DNA from: Ramlibacter tataouinensis
GTDB taxonomy: Bacteria; Pseudomonadota; Gammaproteobacteria; Burkholderiales; Burkholderiaceae_C
Direction of reading: 5' to 3'
DNA: 64,000 nucleotides
NCBI RefSeq assembly: GCF_027941915.1
Contig: NZ_CP116009.1
Location: forward strand, 62,001 to 126,000
Shown: piece after piece, positions 17,962 through 27,458 of the stretch
Layout: every line of letters starts with the position of its first letter
Numbering within the stretch: position 1 is the first letter of the stretch
Made by a program: the position numbers and the translations under genes
The notes under the pieces: generated by a model
The model's input: the letters and a program-made list of their open reading frames with translations, nothing else
Told to the model about the DNA's origin: nothing
Database searches by the model: none

Positions 17962-18861
17962 TCAGGCCGACGGCGCGTAGTGCTGGCAGACCGCATCGAC
18001 CAGCGCACGCGCGAAAGCCGGCAGCGCCTCCTTGTCGCGCACCAGCAGGTAGCGCTCGCGGATGCTCCAGGCATCGGTCAGCTCGACCAGGGCCAGGTTC
18101 ATGGCGGCCTGGTTGCGGCGGGCGGCGCTTTCGGGCATCACGCCCACGCCCACGCCGGCGCCGATCATCCGGCACATCGCCTCGAAGCTGCTCAGCTGCA
18201 CCCGCAGCTTCAGCCGCTGGCCCATCTGCTGGGTGATGGCGGCCAGGAAGGTCTGCAGGGTGCTGCCCTCGTGCATGCCGATCGCGTCTTCCTGCAGGGT
18301 CTCGGCAAAGGACACCCGCTTGCGGCGCGCCAACCGGTGCCGGCGCGAGGTGACCAGCACCAGCCGGTCGGTGCTGAAGTGGATGGTGCGCAGCCCCAGC
18401 GTGTCCAGCGGACCGGCCACGATGCCGATGTCGGCGCGGCCGTCGAGCACGCCGCGCGGGATCTCAGCGTTCGGTTTTTCCTGAAGGTCCACGCTGACCC
18501 GCGGGTTGCCGGCCAGGAAGGCGGGCAGGATCTCGGGCAGGAAGTCGGTGACCGCGGTGGTGTTGGCGAACACCCGCAGGTGGCCGCCCAGGCCGTCGCC
18601 ATACTCCAGCAGGTCGGCCCGCAACTCGTCGGCCTGGCGCAGCACGCCGCGCGCATGGTGCAGGAAGGCTTCGCCGGCCGGCGTCAGCCGCACGCCGCGC
18701 GCCTGGCGCAGGAACAGCGGCAGGCCGGACTGCGCCTCCAGTGCCTTGATGCGCGCACTGGCGGCCGCCAGCGACAGGTGCTGCAGCACCGAGGCGCGGG
18801 TGAGGTTGCCCTCCTCCGCCGCCGCCACGAACAGGCGCAGGTCGGTCAGGTCGAAATGCAT
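17962..18861 (-). CDS. LysR family transcriptional regulator
   Basis: A 299-residue LTTR. The N-terminal winged helix (FDLTDLRLFVAAAEEGNLTRAS...LSLAAASARIKALEAQSG) is followed by a periplasmic-binding-protein-like effector domain from about residue 90. It is transcribed divergently from the hydratase-dehydrogenase-CoA-transferase genes with a 90-base spacer. It is therefore the likely regulator of that catabolic unit, with an unknown acid or CoA ester as inducer. The start at MHFDLTDL is chosen over one five codons upstream because it gives the normal LTTR N-terminus. Confidence 0.92.
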   Translation of the reverse strand: MHFDLTDLRLFVAAAEEGNLTRASVLQHLSLAAASARIKALEAQSGLPLFLRQARGVRLTPAGEAFLHHARGVLRQADELRADLLEYGDGLGGHLRVFANTTAVTDFLPEILPAFLAGNPRVSVDLQEKPNAEIPRGVLDGRADIGIVAGPLDTLGLRTIHFSTDRLVLVTSRRHRLARRKRVSFAETLQEDAIGMHEGSTLQTFLAAITQQMGQRLKLRVQLSSFEAMCRMIGAGVGVGVMPESAARRNQAAMNLALVELTDAWSIRERYLLVRDKEALPAFARALVDAVCQHYAPSA

Positions 18862-18951
18862 GGCGGTTGCGGGCAAGCCTTCAGTTTATCCGAAGGCTCG
18901 CTTGCAAAATCGCGGATGGTGCGCGGCGCTGCGACAGGGCACCATCGCGGG

Positions 18952-19842
18952 ATGAGCGCACCACCGTCCGCGACCGCCATCGATCCGCAGACCCTGTCGC
19001 ACCTGCAGTCCTGGGTGGGCCGCACCGAGACGCTGGACGACGCCGTGACGCCGGTCCCGATCCGCGCGCTCTCGGCCACCCTCGACCTGCCCGCCGCGGA
19101 TGCCACTGCGGGCACGGCCCTGCCCCCGCTGTGGCACTGGCTGTATTTCCTGCCGCTGTACCGGCAGAGCGAGCTGGGAGCCGACGGCCATGCGCGGCTG
19201 GGCGGCTTCCTGCCGCCGGTGCCGCTGCCGCGCCGCATGTGGGCCGGTGGCCGCCTGCAGTGGGAGCCCGGCAACCCGCTGGTGGTGGGCGATGCGATCC
19301 GGCGCGTGTCGCGCATCGCCTCGGTCGCGCACAAGGCGGGCCGCAGCGGCGACCTGCTGTTCGTGCTGGTGCGCCATGAGATCCACAACGCGCAAGGCCT
19401 GGCGCTGACCGAGGAGCACGACATCGTCTACCGCGCCCTCCCCCAGCCCGGCGATCCGACGCCGGACCCGGTCGCAGCGCCGCAGCAAGCCGCCTGGCAG
19501 CAACAGGTCGAGCCCGACCCGGTGCTGCTGTTCCGTTTTTCCGCACTGACCTTCAACGGCCACCGCATCCACTACGACCGCCGGCACGTGACCGAAGTCG
19601 AGGGCTATCCCGGCCTGGTCGTGCACGGGCCCCTGATCGCCACCCTGCTGGCCGGGCTGGTGCGCCGGCACGCGCCGCAGCGCTTCATGCGCCGCTTCGA
19701 GTTCAAGGCCGTGCGGCCCACCTTCGACCTGCACCCGTTCCGGGTCATGGGCCAGCCCGCCGCCGATGGCAAGACCGTGCGGCTCTGGTCGCAGGACCAC
19801 CAGGGCTGGCTGGCCATGCAGGCCACGGCCGAGATGGCCTGA
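18952..19842 (+). CDS. HTD2-like (FAS1/MaoC hotdog) acyl-CoA hydratase
   Basis: A 296-residue double-hotdog protein of the type annotated as FAS1-like dehydratase or mesaconyl-C4/itaconyl-CoA hydratase. The C-terminal hotdog has the active-site-like FSALTFNGHRIHYD segment with paired His and Asn, followed by GYPGLVVHGPLIATLL. It probably adds water to an enoyl-CoA. It is the first gene of a unit with an acyl-CoA dehydrogenase and a CoA-transferase, divergent from a LysR gene, which suggests degradation of a short carboxylic or dicarboxylic acid through its CoA ester. The exact substrate cannot be deduced. Confidence 0.82.
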   Translation: MSAPPSATAIDPQTLSHLQSWVGRTETLDDAVTPVPIRALSATLDLPAADATAGTALPPLWHWLYFLPLYRQSELGADGHARLGGFLPPVPLPRRMWAGGRLQWEPGNPLVVGDAIRRVSRIASVAHKAGRSGDLLFVLVRHEIHNAQGLALTEEHDIVYRALPQPGDPTPDPVAAPQQAAWQQQVEPDPVLLFRFSALTFNGHRIHYDRRHVTEVEGYPGLVVHGPLIATLLAGLVRRHAPQRFMRRFEFKAVRPTFDLHPFRVMGQPAADGKTVRLWSQDHQGWLAMQATAEMA

Positions 19843-19858
19843 CCCATTCAAGGACACC

Positions 19859-21019
19859 ATGAAACAAGCTCCCGACGAATACCAGGACATCCGCGACGCG
19901 GTGCGCGCACTGTGCGCCGGCTTTCCGCCCGAGTACCACCGCCAGGTCGATGCCGAGCGGGCCTACCCCGAGGCCTTCGTGGACGCGCTCACCAAGGCCG
20001 GCTGGCTGGCGGCGCTCATTCCCGCCGAGTACGGCGGCTCGGGCCTGGGCCTGGCCGAGGCCTCGGTGATCATGGAGGAGATCAACCGCAGCGGCGGCAA
20101 CGCCGGCGCCTGCCACGGCCAGATGTACAACATGGGCACGCTGCTGCGCCACGGCTCGCCCGAGCAGAAGCGCAAGTACCTGCCGAAGATCGCCTCCGGC
20201 GAATGGCGCCTGCAGTCGATGGGCGTGACCGAGCCGACCACCGGCACCGACACCACCAAGATCAAGACCACCGCCGTGAAGAAGGGCGACCGCTACGTGG
20301 TCAACGGCCAGAAGGTGTGGATCTCGCGCGTGCAGCACTCCGATTGGATGATCCTGCTGGCGCGCACCACGCCGCTGGCCGAGGTGAAGAGGAAATCGGA
20401 AGGCATGTCGATCTTCATGGTCGACCTGCACGAGGCCGAGAAGAGCGGCCTGACCGTGCGGCCGATCGCCAACATGGTCAACCACGAGACCAACGAGCTG
20501 TTCTTCGAGAACCTGGAGATCCCGGCCGAGAACCTGATCGGCCAGGAGGGCCAGGGCTTCAGGTACATCCTGGACGGGCTCAACGCCGAACGCACGCTGA
20601 TCGCGGCCGAATGCATCGGCGACGGCTGGTGGTTCCTCGACAAGGTGACGAAGTACGCCGGCGAGCGCATGGTGTTCGGCCGGCCGATCGGCCAGAACCA
20701 GGGCGTGCAGTTCCCGATCGCCGAAAGCTACATCGAGGTGGAGGCGGCCAACCTGATGCGCTTCAAGGCCTGCCGGCTGTTCGACGCCGGCCAGCCCTGC
20801 GGCGCCGAAGCCAACATGGCCAAGTACCTGGCGGCCAAGGCCAGCTGGGAGGCGGCCAACGCCTGCCTGCAGTTCCATGGCGGTTTCGGCTTCGCCCACG
20901 AATACGACGTCGAGCGCAAGTTCCGCGAGACCCGGCTGTACCAGGTGGCGCCGATCTCGACCAACCTGATCCTCAGCTACGTGGCCGAGCACGTGCTGGG
21001 CCTGCCGCGCTCGTTCTGA
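19859..21019 (+). CDS. Acyl-CoA dehydrogenase family protein
   Basis: FAD-dependent acyl-CoA dehydrogenase of 386 residues. The FAD/substrate motifs are visible (LQSMGVTEPTTGTDTTKIKT and GQKVWISR). The C-terminal segment that carries the catalytic Glu in MCAD/SCAD (YEGT) reads YQVAPIS here (Gln362), so that base is absent. A Glu occurs instead at residue 244 in LNAERTLIA, the position of the catalytic base in isovaleryl- and long-chain-type dehydrogenases. The enzyme is therefore probably active, with the alternative base. The gene lies 16 bases after the hydratase and 13 bases before the CoA-transferase. Confidence 0.92.
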   Translation: MKQAPDEYQDIRDAVRALCAGFPPEYHRQVDAERAYPEAFVDALTKAGWLAALIPAEYGGSGLGLAEASVIMEEINRSGGNAGACHGQMYNMGTLLRHGSPEQKRKYLPKIASGEWRLQSMGVTEPTTGTDTTKIKTTAVKKGDRYVVNGQKVWISRVQHSDWMILLARTTPLAEVKRKSEGMSIFMVDLHEAEKSGLTVRPIANMVNHETNELFFENLEIPAENLIGQEGQGFRYILDGLNAERTLIAAECIGDGWWFLDKVTKYAGERMVFGRPIGQNQGVQFPIAESYIEVEAANLMRFKACRLFDAGQPCGAEANMAKYLAAKASWEAANACLQFHGGFGFAHEYDVERKFRETRLYQVAPISTNLILSYVAEHVLGLPRSF

Positions 21020-21032
21020 GGAAGGCCTGACC

Positions 21033-22214
21033 ATGACCCGGCCCCTGGACGGCATCACCGTCGTTTCCCTGGAACATGCGATCGCCGCGCCGTTCTGCAC
21101 CCGCCAGCTCGCCGACCTGGGCGCGCGCGTGATCAAGATCGAGCGCCCCGGCATGGGCGACTTCGCGCGCGCCTACGACAGCCGGGTCAAGGGTTTGGCC
21201 TCGCACTTCGTCTGGACCAACCGGTCCAAGGAAAGCCTGACCCTGGACCTCAAGCAGCCCGGCGCGCTGGCGGTGCTGTGGCAACTGGTGGCGCGCGCCG
21301 ACGTGCTGGTGCAGAACCTCGCGCCGGGCGCCGCCGCGCGCATGGGCCTGGGCTACGACGCGTTGCGGCAGCAGCACCCGCGGCTGGTGGTGTGCGACAT
21401 CTCGGGCTACGGCGAGGACGGCCCGTACCGCGACAAGAAGGCCTACGACCTGCTGATCCAGAGCGAGGCCGGCTTCCTGTCGGTCACCGGCACGCCCGAG
21501 GATCCCAGCAAGGCCGGCATCTCGGTGGCCGATATCGCCGCCGGCATGTACGCCTACACGAGCATCCTGTCGGCCCTGCTGCTGCGCGACAAGACCGGCG
21601 AAGGCAGCCACGTGGATGTCTCCATGCTGGAGTCGCTGGCCGAATGGATGAGCTTCCCGCTCTACTACGCGTTCGACGGCGCGGCCCCGCCCCCGCGCGC
21701 CGGTGCCTCGCACGCCAGCATCTATCCCTACGGCCCGTTCCAGGCCGGCGATGGCGGCACCGTCATGCTGGGCCTGCAGAACGAACGCGAGTGGAAGGCC
21801 TTCTGCGAAGGGGTGCTGCAGGACGCCTCGCTCGCCGCCGATCCGCGGTTCGCCAGCAACGCCGCGCGCAACGAGCACCGCGACGAGCTCCGGGCGCTGA
21901 TCCTCGCCACCTTCGCCGGCCTCGCCACGCAGGACGTGCTGGACCGGCTGGAGCAGGCGCAGATCGCCAATGCCCGCATGAACGACATGGCCGGCCTGTG
22001 GGCGCATCCGCAGCTGGCCGCCCGGCAGCGCTGGCGCCAGGTGCAGTCGCCCGCCGGCGCCCTGCCCGCCCTGCTGCCGCCCGGCCGCACCGACCGCTTC
22101 GAGCACCGCATGGATCCGGTGCCGGCCATCGGCGAGCACACCGACGCCATCCTGCGCGAGTTGGGGCTGGCCGAGGCCGAGATCGCCGGCTTGCGCCACA
22201 GCGGCGCGATCTGA
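21033..22214 (+). CDS. CaiB/BaiF family (type III) CoA-transferase
   Basis: A 393-residue family III CoA-transferase. The catalytic Asp that forms the acyl-enzyme anhydride is expected in GISVADIAAGMYAY. The N-terminal LDGITVVSLEHAIAAPFCTRQLADLGARVIKIERPG is diagnostic. It would activate a free acid by taking CoA from a donor ester, feeding the adjacent dehydrogenase and hydratase. It is 13 bases downstream of the dehydrogenase and ends this unit; the 224 bases after it hold a GC-rich inverted repeat and the leader of the TRAP genes. Confidence 0.92.
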   Translation: MTRPLDGITVVSLEHAIAAPFCTRQLADLGARVIKIERPGMGDFARAYDSRVKGLASHFVWTNRSKESLTLDLKQPGALAVLWQLVARADVLVQNLAPGAAARMGLGYDALRQQHPRLVVCDISGYGEDGPYRDKKAYDLLIQSEAGFLSVTGTPEDPSKAGISVADIAAGMYAYTSILSALLLRDKTGEGSHVDVSMLESLAEWMSFPLYYAFDGAAPPPRAGASHASIYPYGPFQAGDGGTVMLGLQNEREWKAFCEGVLQDASLAADPRFASNAARNEHRDELRALILATFAGLATQDVLDRLEQAQIANARMNDMAGLWAHPQLAARQRWRQVQSPAGALPALLPPGRTDRFEHRMDPVPAIGEHTDAILRELGLAEAEIAGLRHSGAI

Positions 22215-23452
<1,238 letters not shown>

Positions 23453-23465
23453 CCACAACACAGGC

Positions 23466-23490
23466 AGGGCCCGGTTTCTTCCCGGGCCCT
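23466..23490 (+). terminator. Hairpin between dctP and dctQ
   Basis: Perfect 9-base stem AGGGCCCGG / CCGGGCCCT with a 7-base loop, followed by TCTTA rather than a full U-tract. It sits between the receptor gene and the two permease genes. It probably acts as a partial terminator or an mRNA-stabilising end, so that more receptor than permease is made. Confidence 0.55.
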
Positions 23491-23501
23491 TCTTACGTCC
23501 G

Positions 23502-24035
23502 ATGCGCTGGCTCGAATACCTCGAAGAAGGCCTGGTGATCGTGCTGATGGCGGCCATGACCCTGGTCACCTTCATGCAGGTGGTCGCCCGCTACGTGTTC
23601 AACTACAGCTTCGTCTGGGCGCTGGAAATCACCGGCGTCATGTTCGCGTGGCTGATCTTCATCGGCATGTCGTATGGCGTGCGGGTGGGTGCGCATATCG
23701 GCGTCGACCTGCTGGTGCGCTCGCTGGGCAGGAACGCGGCGCGCGCCGTCGGGGCAGTCGCCGCGGCGCTGTGCATCGTCTACGCCCTCATCGTGGCGTG
23801 GGGCGGCTGGCAGTACGTGAGCAAGATGCACGACGTCGGCATCCTGATGCAGGACATCCCGATCCCGCAGTGGATTCCCCGGCTGGTCGTTCCGCTGGGA
23901 TTCGCCCTGCTGGCGTTCCGCTTCGCGCAGGTGCTGTGGCGCAGCTTGTCGGGCCAGGAGGTGCACCTGCTGGGCGACGAGGCCCAGGAGGCCCTGAAGC
24001 TGCAGGAAGAAGAAGGCGCGGGGGGGCGCAAGTGA
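23502..24035 (+). CDS. TRAP transporter small permease, DctQ type
   Basis: A 177-residue inner-membrane subunit with four predicted transmembrane helices (for example VIVLMAAMTLVTFMQVVARYVF and GAVAAALCIVYALIVAWGGW). The conserved FVWALEITGVMFAWLIFIG matches DctQ. It associates with the large permease. Its TGA overlaps the GTG of dctM (GTGA). The cytoplasmic C-terminal tail is acidic (EAQEALKLQEEEGAGG). Confidence 0.92.
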   Translation: MRWLEYLEEGLVIVLMAAMTLVTFMQVVARYVFNYSFVWALEITGVMFAWLIFIGMSYGVRVGAHIGVDLLVRSLGRNAARAVGAVAAALCIVYALIVAWGGWQYVSKMHDVGILMQDIPIPQWIPRLVVPLGFALLAFRFAQVLWRSLSGQEVHLLGDEAQEALKLQEEEGAGGRK

Positions 24036-25309
24036 CCATCGCCGTCCTGTTCATCCTGCTGTTCGTGTTCATGGTGCTGGGCATGCCCATCGCCATCGCG
24101 CTCGGCCTGTCCTCGCTGGCGACCATCCTGCTGTTCGCGCAGGACTCGCTGGCGTCGCTCTCGCTCAAGCTGTACGAGACGTCCGAGCATTACACGCTGC
24201 TGGCCATTCCGTTCTTCATCCTGGGCGGCTCGTTCATGACCACCGGCGGTGTCGCGCGCCGCATGATCCGCTTCGCCAATGCCTGCATCGGGCATCTGCG
24301 CGGCGGCCTGGCCATGGCTTCGGTGATGGCCTGCATGCTGTTCGCGGCCGTGTCGGGCTCGTCGCCGGCCACCGTGGTGGCCGTGGGTTCGATCGTGATC
24401 GCCGGCATGGTCAAGGCCGGCTACCCGCAGAGCTTCGCCGCCGGCGTGATTTGCAATGCCGGCACGCTGGGCATCCTGATCCCGCCGTCGATCGTGATGG
24501 TGGTGTACGGCGCCGCCACCGAGACCTCGGTCGGCAAGCTGTTCATGGCCGGCGTGATCCCGGGCATCCTGCTCGGCCTGTGCCTGATGGTCGCGATCTA
24601 CATCCGGGCCCGCATCCTCGACCTGCCGCGCCAGCCCCGCGCCACGCTCCGCGACGTGCTGACCTCCGGGCGCGACTCGCTGTGGGGCCTGCTGCTGGTG
24701 GTGATCATCCTGGGCGGCATCTACGGCGGCATCTTCACGCCCACCGAAGCGGCTGCCGTGGCGGCGGTGTACGCCTTCATCATTGCCGTGTTCGTCTATC
24801 GCGACATCGGCATGCGCGACGTCCCGCGGGTGCTCCTGGAGTCGGGCAAGGTCACGATCATGCTGATGTTCATCGTGGCCAATGCACTGCTGTTCGCACA
24901 CGTGCTGACCACCGAGCGGATCCCGCAGACGATTGCCGAGACCATCGTTGGCTGGGGCATGCCGGCCTGGCAGTTCCTGGTGGTGGTCAACATCCTGCTG
25001 CTGATTGCGGGCATGTTCATGGAGCCCACCGGCATCATCCTGATCCTGGCGCCCATCCTGTTCCCGATCGCCATGCGGCTAGGCATCGACCCGGTGCACC
25101 TGGGGATCATCATGGTGGTCAACCTGGAGATCGGCATGGTCACGCCCCCGGTCGGGCTGAACCTGTTCGTCACGGCCGGCATCACACGCATGACCATCAT
25201 GACCGTGGCCCGTGCCGCCCTGCCCTGGACCCTGGTGCTGCTGGCCTTCCTGATCTTCGTCACCTACGTACCCTCGGTGACGCTGCTGCTGCCCAACCTG
25301 CTGTTCTGA
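24032..25309 (+). CDS. TRAP transporter large permease, DctM type
   Basis: A 425-residue membrane protein that forms the sodium-coupled transport channel of the TRAP system. Family motifs include GLSSLATILLFAQ, GTLGILIPPSIVMVVYG, the TPTEAAAVAAVYA loop and GMVTPPVGLNLFV. About a dozen hydrophobic segments are present. It starts at a GTG overlapping the dctQ stop; the earlier open frame in this phase is the antisense-free shadow of dctQ. It completes the dctPQM set. Confidence 0.94.
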   Translation: MTIAVLFILLFVFMVLGMPIAIALGLSSLATILLFAQDSLASLSLKLYETSEHYTLLAIPFFILGGSFMTTGGVARRMIRFANACIGHLRGGLAMASVMACMLFAAVSGSSPATVVAVGSIVIAGMVKAGYPQSFAAGVICNAGTLGILIPPSIVMVVYGAATETSVGKLFMAGVIPGILLGLCLMVAIYIRARILDLPRQPRATLRDVLTSGRDSLWGLLLVVIILGGIYGGIFTPTEAAAVAAVYAFIIAVFVYRDIGMRDVPRVLLESGKVTIMLMFIVANALLFAHVLTTERIPQTIAETIVGWGMPAWQFLVVVNILLLIAGMFMEPTGIILILAPILFPIAMRLGIDPVHLGIIMVVNLEIGMVTPPVGLNLFVTAGITRMTIMTVARAALPWTLVLLAFLIFVTYVPSVTLLLPNLLF

Positions 25310-25327
25310 CGCGAGTCGCGCCCGCCT

Positions 25328-27448
25328 TCAGCGTGACCTCGCGGATCCGTACGTCGCCACCCCGAATCGTCGCCAGACGGCCACCACCAGCGCCGCCATG
25401 GCCGCGGCCGCCAGCGCCAGCAGGCTCCAGTTCAGCGCGTCGGGCTGCTCCAGCACGCGGCGTACGCGCCCGGCCAGCAGGAGCGCCAGCGCGATCGGCG
25501 GCACCAGGCCGACCGCGGTGCCGACAAGGAAGTCGCGCAAGCGCACGTGCGAGGCGCCGGCCACCAGGTTCAGCTTGGCGAACGACGCCAGCGGCAGCAA
25601 GCGCAAGGCCGCCACCGCCAGCGGCCCGTTGCGCGCCAGCCGCCGCGTGATCTCGTTCAGCCGCGCGCCGGCGATGCGGCGCACGGCGCTGCGGCCGATC
25701 AGCCGGCCTGCCGCGTAGTTGGCCGTGGCGCTGAGCAGCGCGCCCCCGGTGGCGAACAGCGCGGCCGCCAGCGGGTCGTAGGCGAAGCAGGTAGCGACGA
25801 TCAGCAGGGACAGCGGCATGCCCAGCAGGCCCGCCATCACGTAGGCGCCGAGCAACGCCAGCGGCGCCGCCGGCGCCTCGGACAGCGCGCGCAGCGGGAC
25901 CGGCGCCAGCCACTCGCGCAGCGGCGTCCAGCGCCAGGCGATCGCGAACAGGGTGATCCCGGCCAGCACCAGGGCAAAGCCGATCACCCGCCCGGCCATC
26001 GATCGCGCCAGGTCGGGCGGTACGAACTCCTGCATCAGCACCTCGGGGTCGGCCGGGCGCTCCGGGTCGATCAGCGCGCCGGCGGGCAGGATCATCTCCA
26101 GCTCAGGCGTGACCGGCGGGTCGATGGGCAGCAGCGTGCGCCCGGGCCGCCGCAGCGATTCCACCGCCGGCACCAGCCGGCCGCCCTGGCTCGCGATCGC
26201 TTCCGCCACGGCTGCCGCCGGGACGTCCAGGTGCTCACCCAGCAGGCGGTCGCGCAGCCCGGCGATGGCGCGGCGGATGCGCTCGTTGCCGCCGGCCTCG
26301 ATCACGAGGTTGCACTCGGTATCGAAGCCCATCGAGCGGTTGTTGAAGTTGGCCGATCCCACGCTGCACAGCTCATCGTCGACCACCAGCACCTTGCTGT
26401 GCACGTTCAGCAGTTGCGCGGCGTCCAGCTCCGGGATGTGCGGATAGAACAGCCGGTAGCGGCCCAGGCTATCGGCGGCCTGCAGCCGCTGGTGCAGGCG
26501 ACCGCGCAGCGCGCCCATGGTGCGTGCCTCCAGCCAGCCTTCTTCCGTGAGGCGCGACACCACCAGCACGTCCGGCGCCGCCGGCGACCGCAGGCGCTCC
26601 TCCAGCGCCGCGCCGACCCCGCTGGAGCTGAAGTACTGGTTCTCCAGGTACAGCGTCCGGCGCGCCGCGGCGATGCCGTCCAGGTACAGCTGGCGGATCT
26701 CCTCCACCGCCGGCCAGGAAGGCCAGCCCGGATCGGTGCGGGCGATGGCCACCGGCAGGTCGGTGGCTTCCGGGCGCACCTGCGGCGGCCAGGGATCGTG
26801 CGAGGCGGGTCCGCCGAGGGGCGGGGTGCGTTCGCCCAGCCGCGCCCAGCGCTGGCGGCACAGCTCGCCCAGTGCGCGCGCCGCGTCGCCGTCGACCAGC
26901 GCCTGCACGTCGTGGTTGGGCCGGGCCTGCCGTCCCTGCACGTCGCGCCGGTGCGGCTGCTCGCGCCGGTGCTCGGGCGTGTCCCAGCGGCCATGGGTCA
27001 GGTCCAAGCCGCCGACGAAGGCTACGGCATCGTCGACCACCACCACCTTCTGGTGGTGCGAGCCGCTGGGCGGGTGGCGGGCATCGAGCTTGAAGTGCAG
27101 CCGCGGATGCGGACCGGCGCGCCAGCCCAGCTTGTAGAGCGGGAACCACTTGCGGTCGCCGGCCATCACCACCGCGAAATCCCAGCACAGGACGTGCATC
27201 CGCAGTTCGCGGTTGCGATGCACGACCTCGCGCAGGAACGGCCCGAGCGCGCGCGGCCAGCCGTCGTCGGCGCCGCCGGGCACCAGTTCGATGTCGGTGT
27301 CGATGTCCCAGCCGAGGATGAAGACGCTGTGGCGGGCGCGCGAGATCGCCGAGCGCACCGCCGCAAAATAGTCGGCGCCATCGACCAGGAAGGCCAGCCG
27401 GCGGGCCTGCTCGATGCGCCAGCAGTTGCGGCCCGGCTGCAGCAGCAT
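25328..27448 (-). CDS. Phospholipase D-like protein fused to a VTT (DedA/TVP38) membrane domain
   Basis: A 706-residue two-part protein. The N-terminal half is a cardiolipin-synthase/PLD-type domain with two HKD motifs (HHQKVVVVDDAVAFVGG and HSKVLVVDDELCSVGS). The C-terminal part has several membrane helices with the VTT core (FAYDPLAAALFATGGALLSA; AVAALRLLPLASFAKLN; FLVGTAVGLVPP) found in DedA/TMEM41-type lipid scramblases. It likely acts on phospholipids at the inner membrane, with the PLD half cleaving or transferring and the VTT half moving lipid or ions. The start at 27448 (MLLQPGRNCWRIEQ) is preferred because it lies 10 bases after the ftsH stop. Confidence 0.88.
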   Translation of the reverse strand: MLLQPGRNCWRIEQARRLAFLVDGADYFAAVRSAISRARHSVFILGWDIDTDIELVPGGADDGWPRALGPFLREVVHRNRELRMHVLCWDFAVVMAGDRKWFPLYKLGWRAGPHPRLHFKLDARHPPSGSHHQKVVVVDDAVAFVGGLDLTHGRWDTPEHRREQPHRRDVQGRQARPNHDVQALVDGDAARALGELCRQRWARLGERTPPLGGPASHDPWPPQVRPEATDLPVAIARTDPGWPSWPAVEEIRQLYLDGIAAARRTLYLENQYFSSSGVGAALEERLRSPAAPDVLVVSRLTEEGWLEARTMGALRGRLHQRLQAADSLGRYRLFYPHIPELDAAQLLNVHSKVLVVDDELCSVGSANFNNRSMGFDTECNLVIEAGGNERIRRAIAGLRDRLLGEHLDVPAAAVAEAIASQGGRLVPAVESLRRPGRTLLPIDPPVTPELEMILPAGALIDPERPADPEVLMQEFVPPDLARSMAGRVIGFALVLAGITLFAIAWRWTPLREWLAPVPLRALSEAPAAPLALLGAYVMAGLLGMPLSLLIVATCFAYDPLAAALFATGGALLSATANYAAGRLIGRSAVRRIAGARLNEITRRLARNGPLAVAALRLLPLASFAKLNLVAGASHVRLRDFLVGTAVGLVPPIALALLLAGRVRRVLEQPDALNWSLLALAAAAMAALVVAVWRRFGVATYGSARSR

Positions 27449-27458
27449 GCCGGCTCCC

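Noticed and set aside
16066..19842. Very long open frame of over 1,200 codons spanning several genes on the plus strand
   Set aside because: Only its 3' part from 18952 is the hydratase. The rest is the antisense shadow of the AraC and LysR genes and an out-of-frame pass through the methyltransferase, caused by high GC and scarce stop codons.
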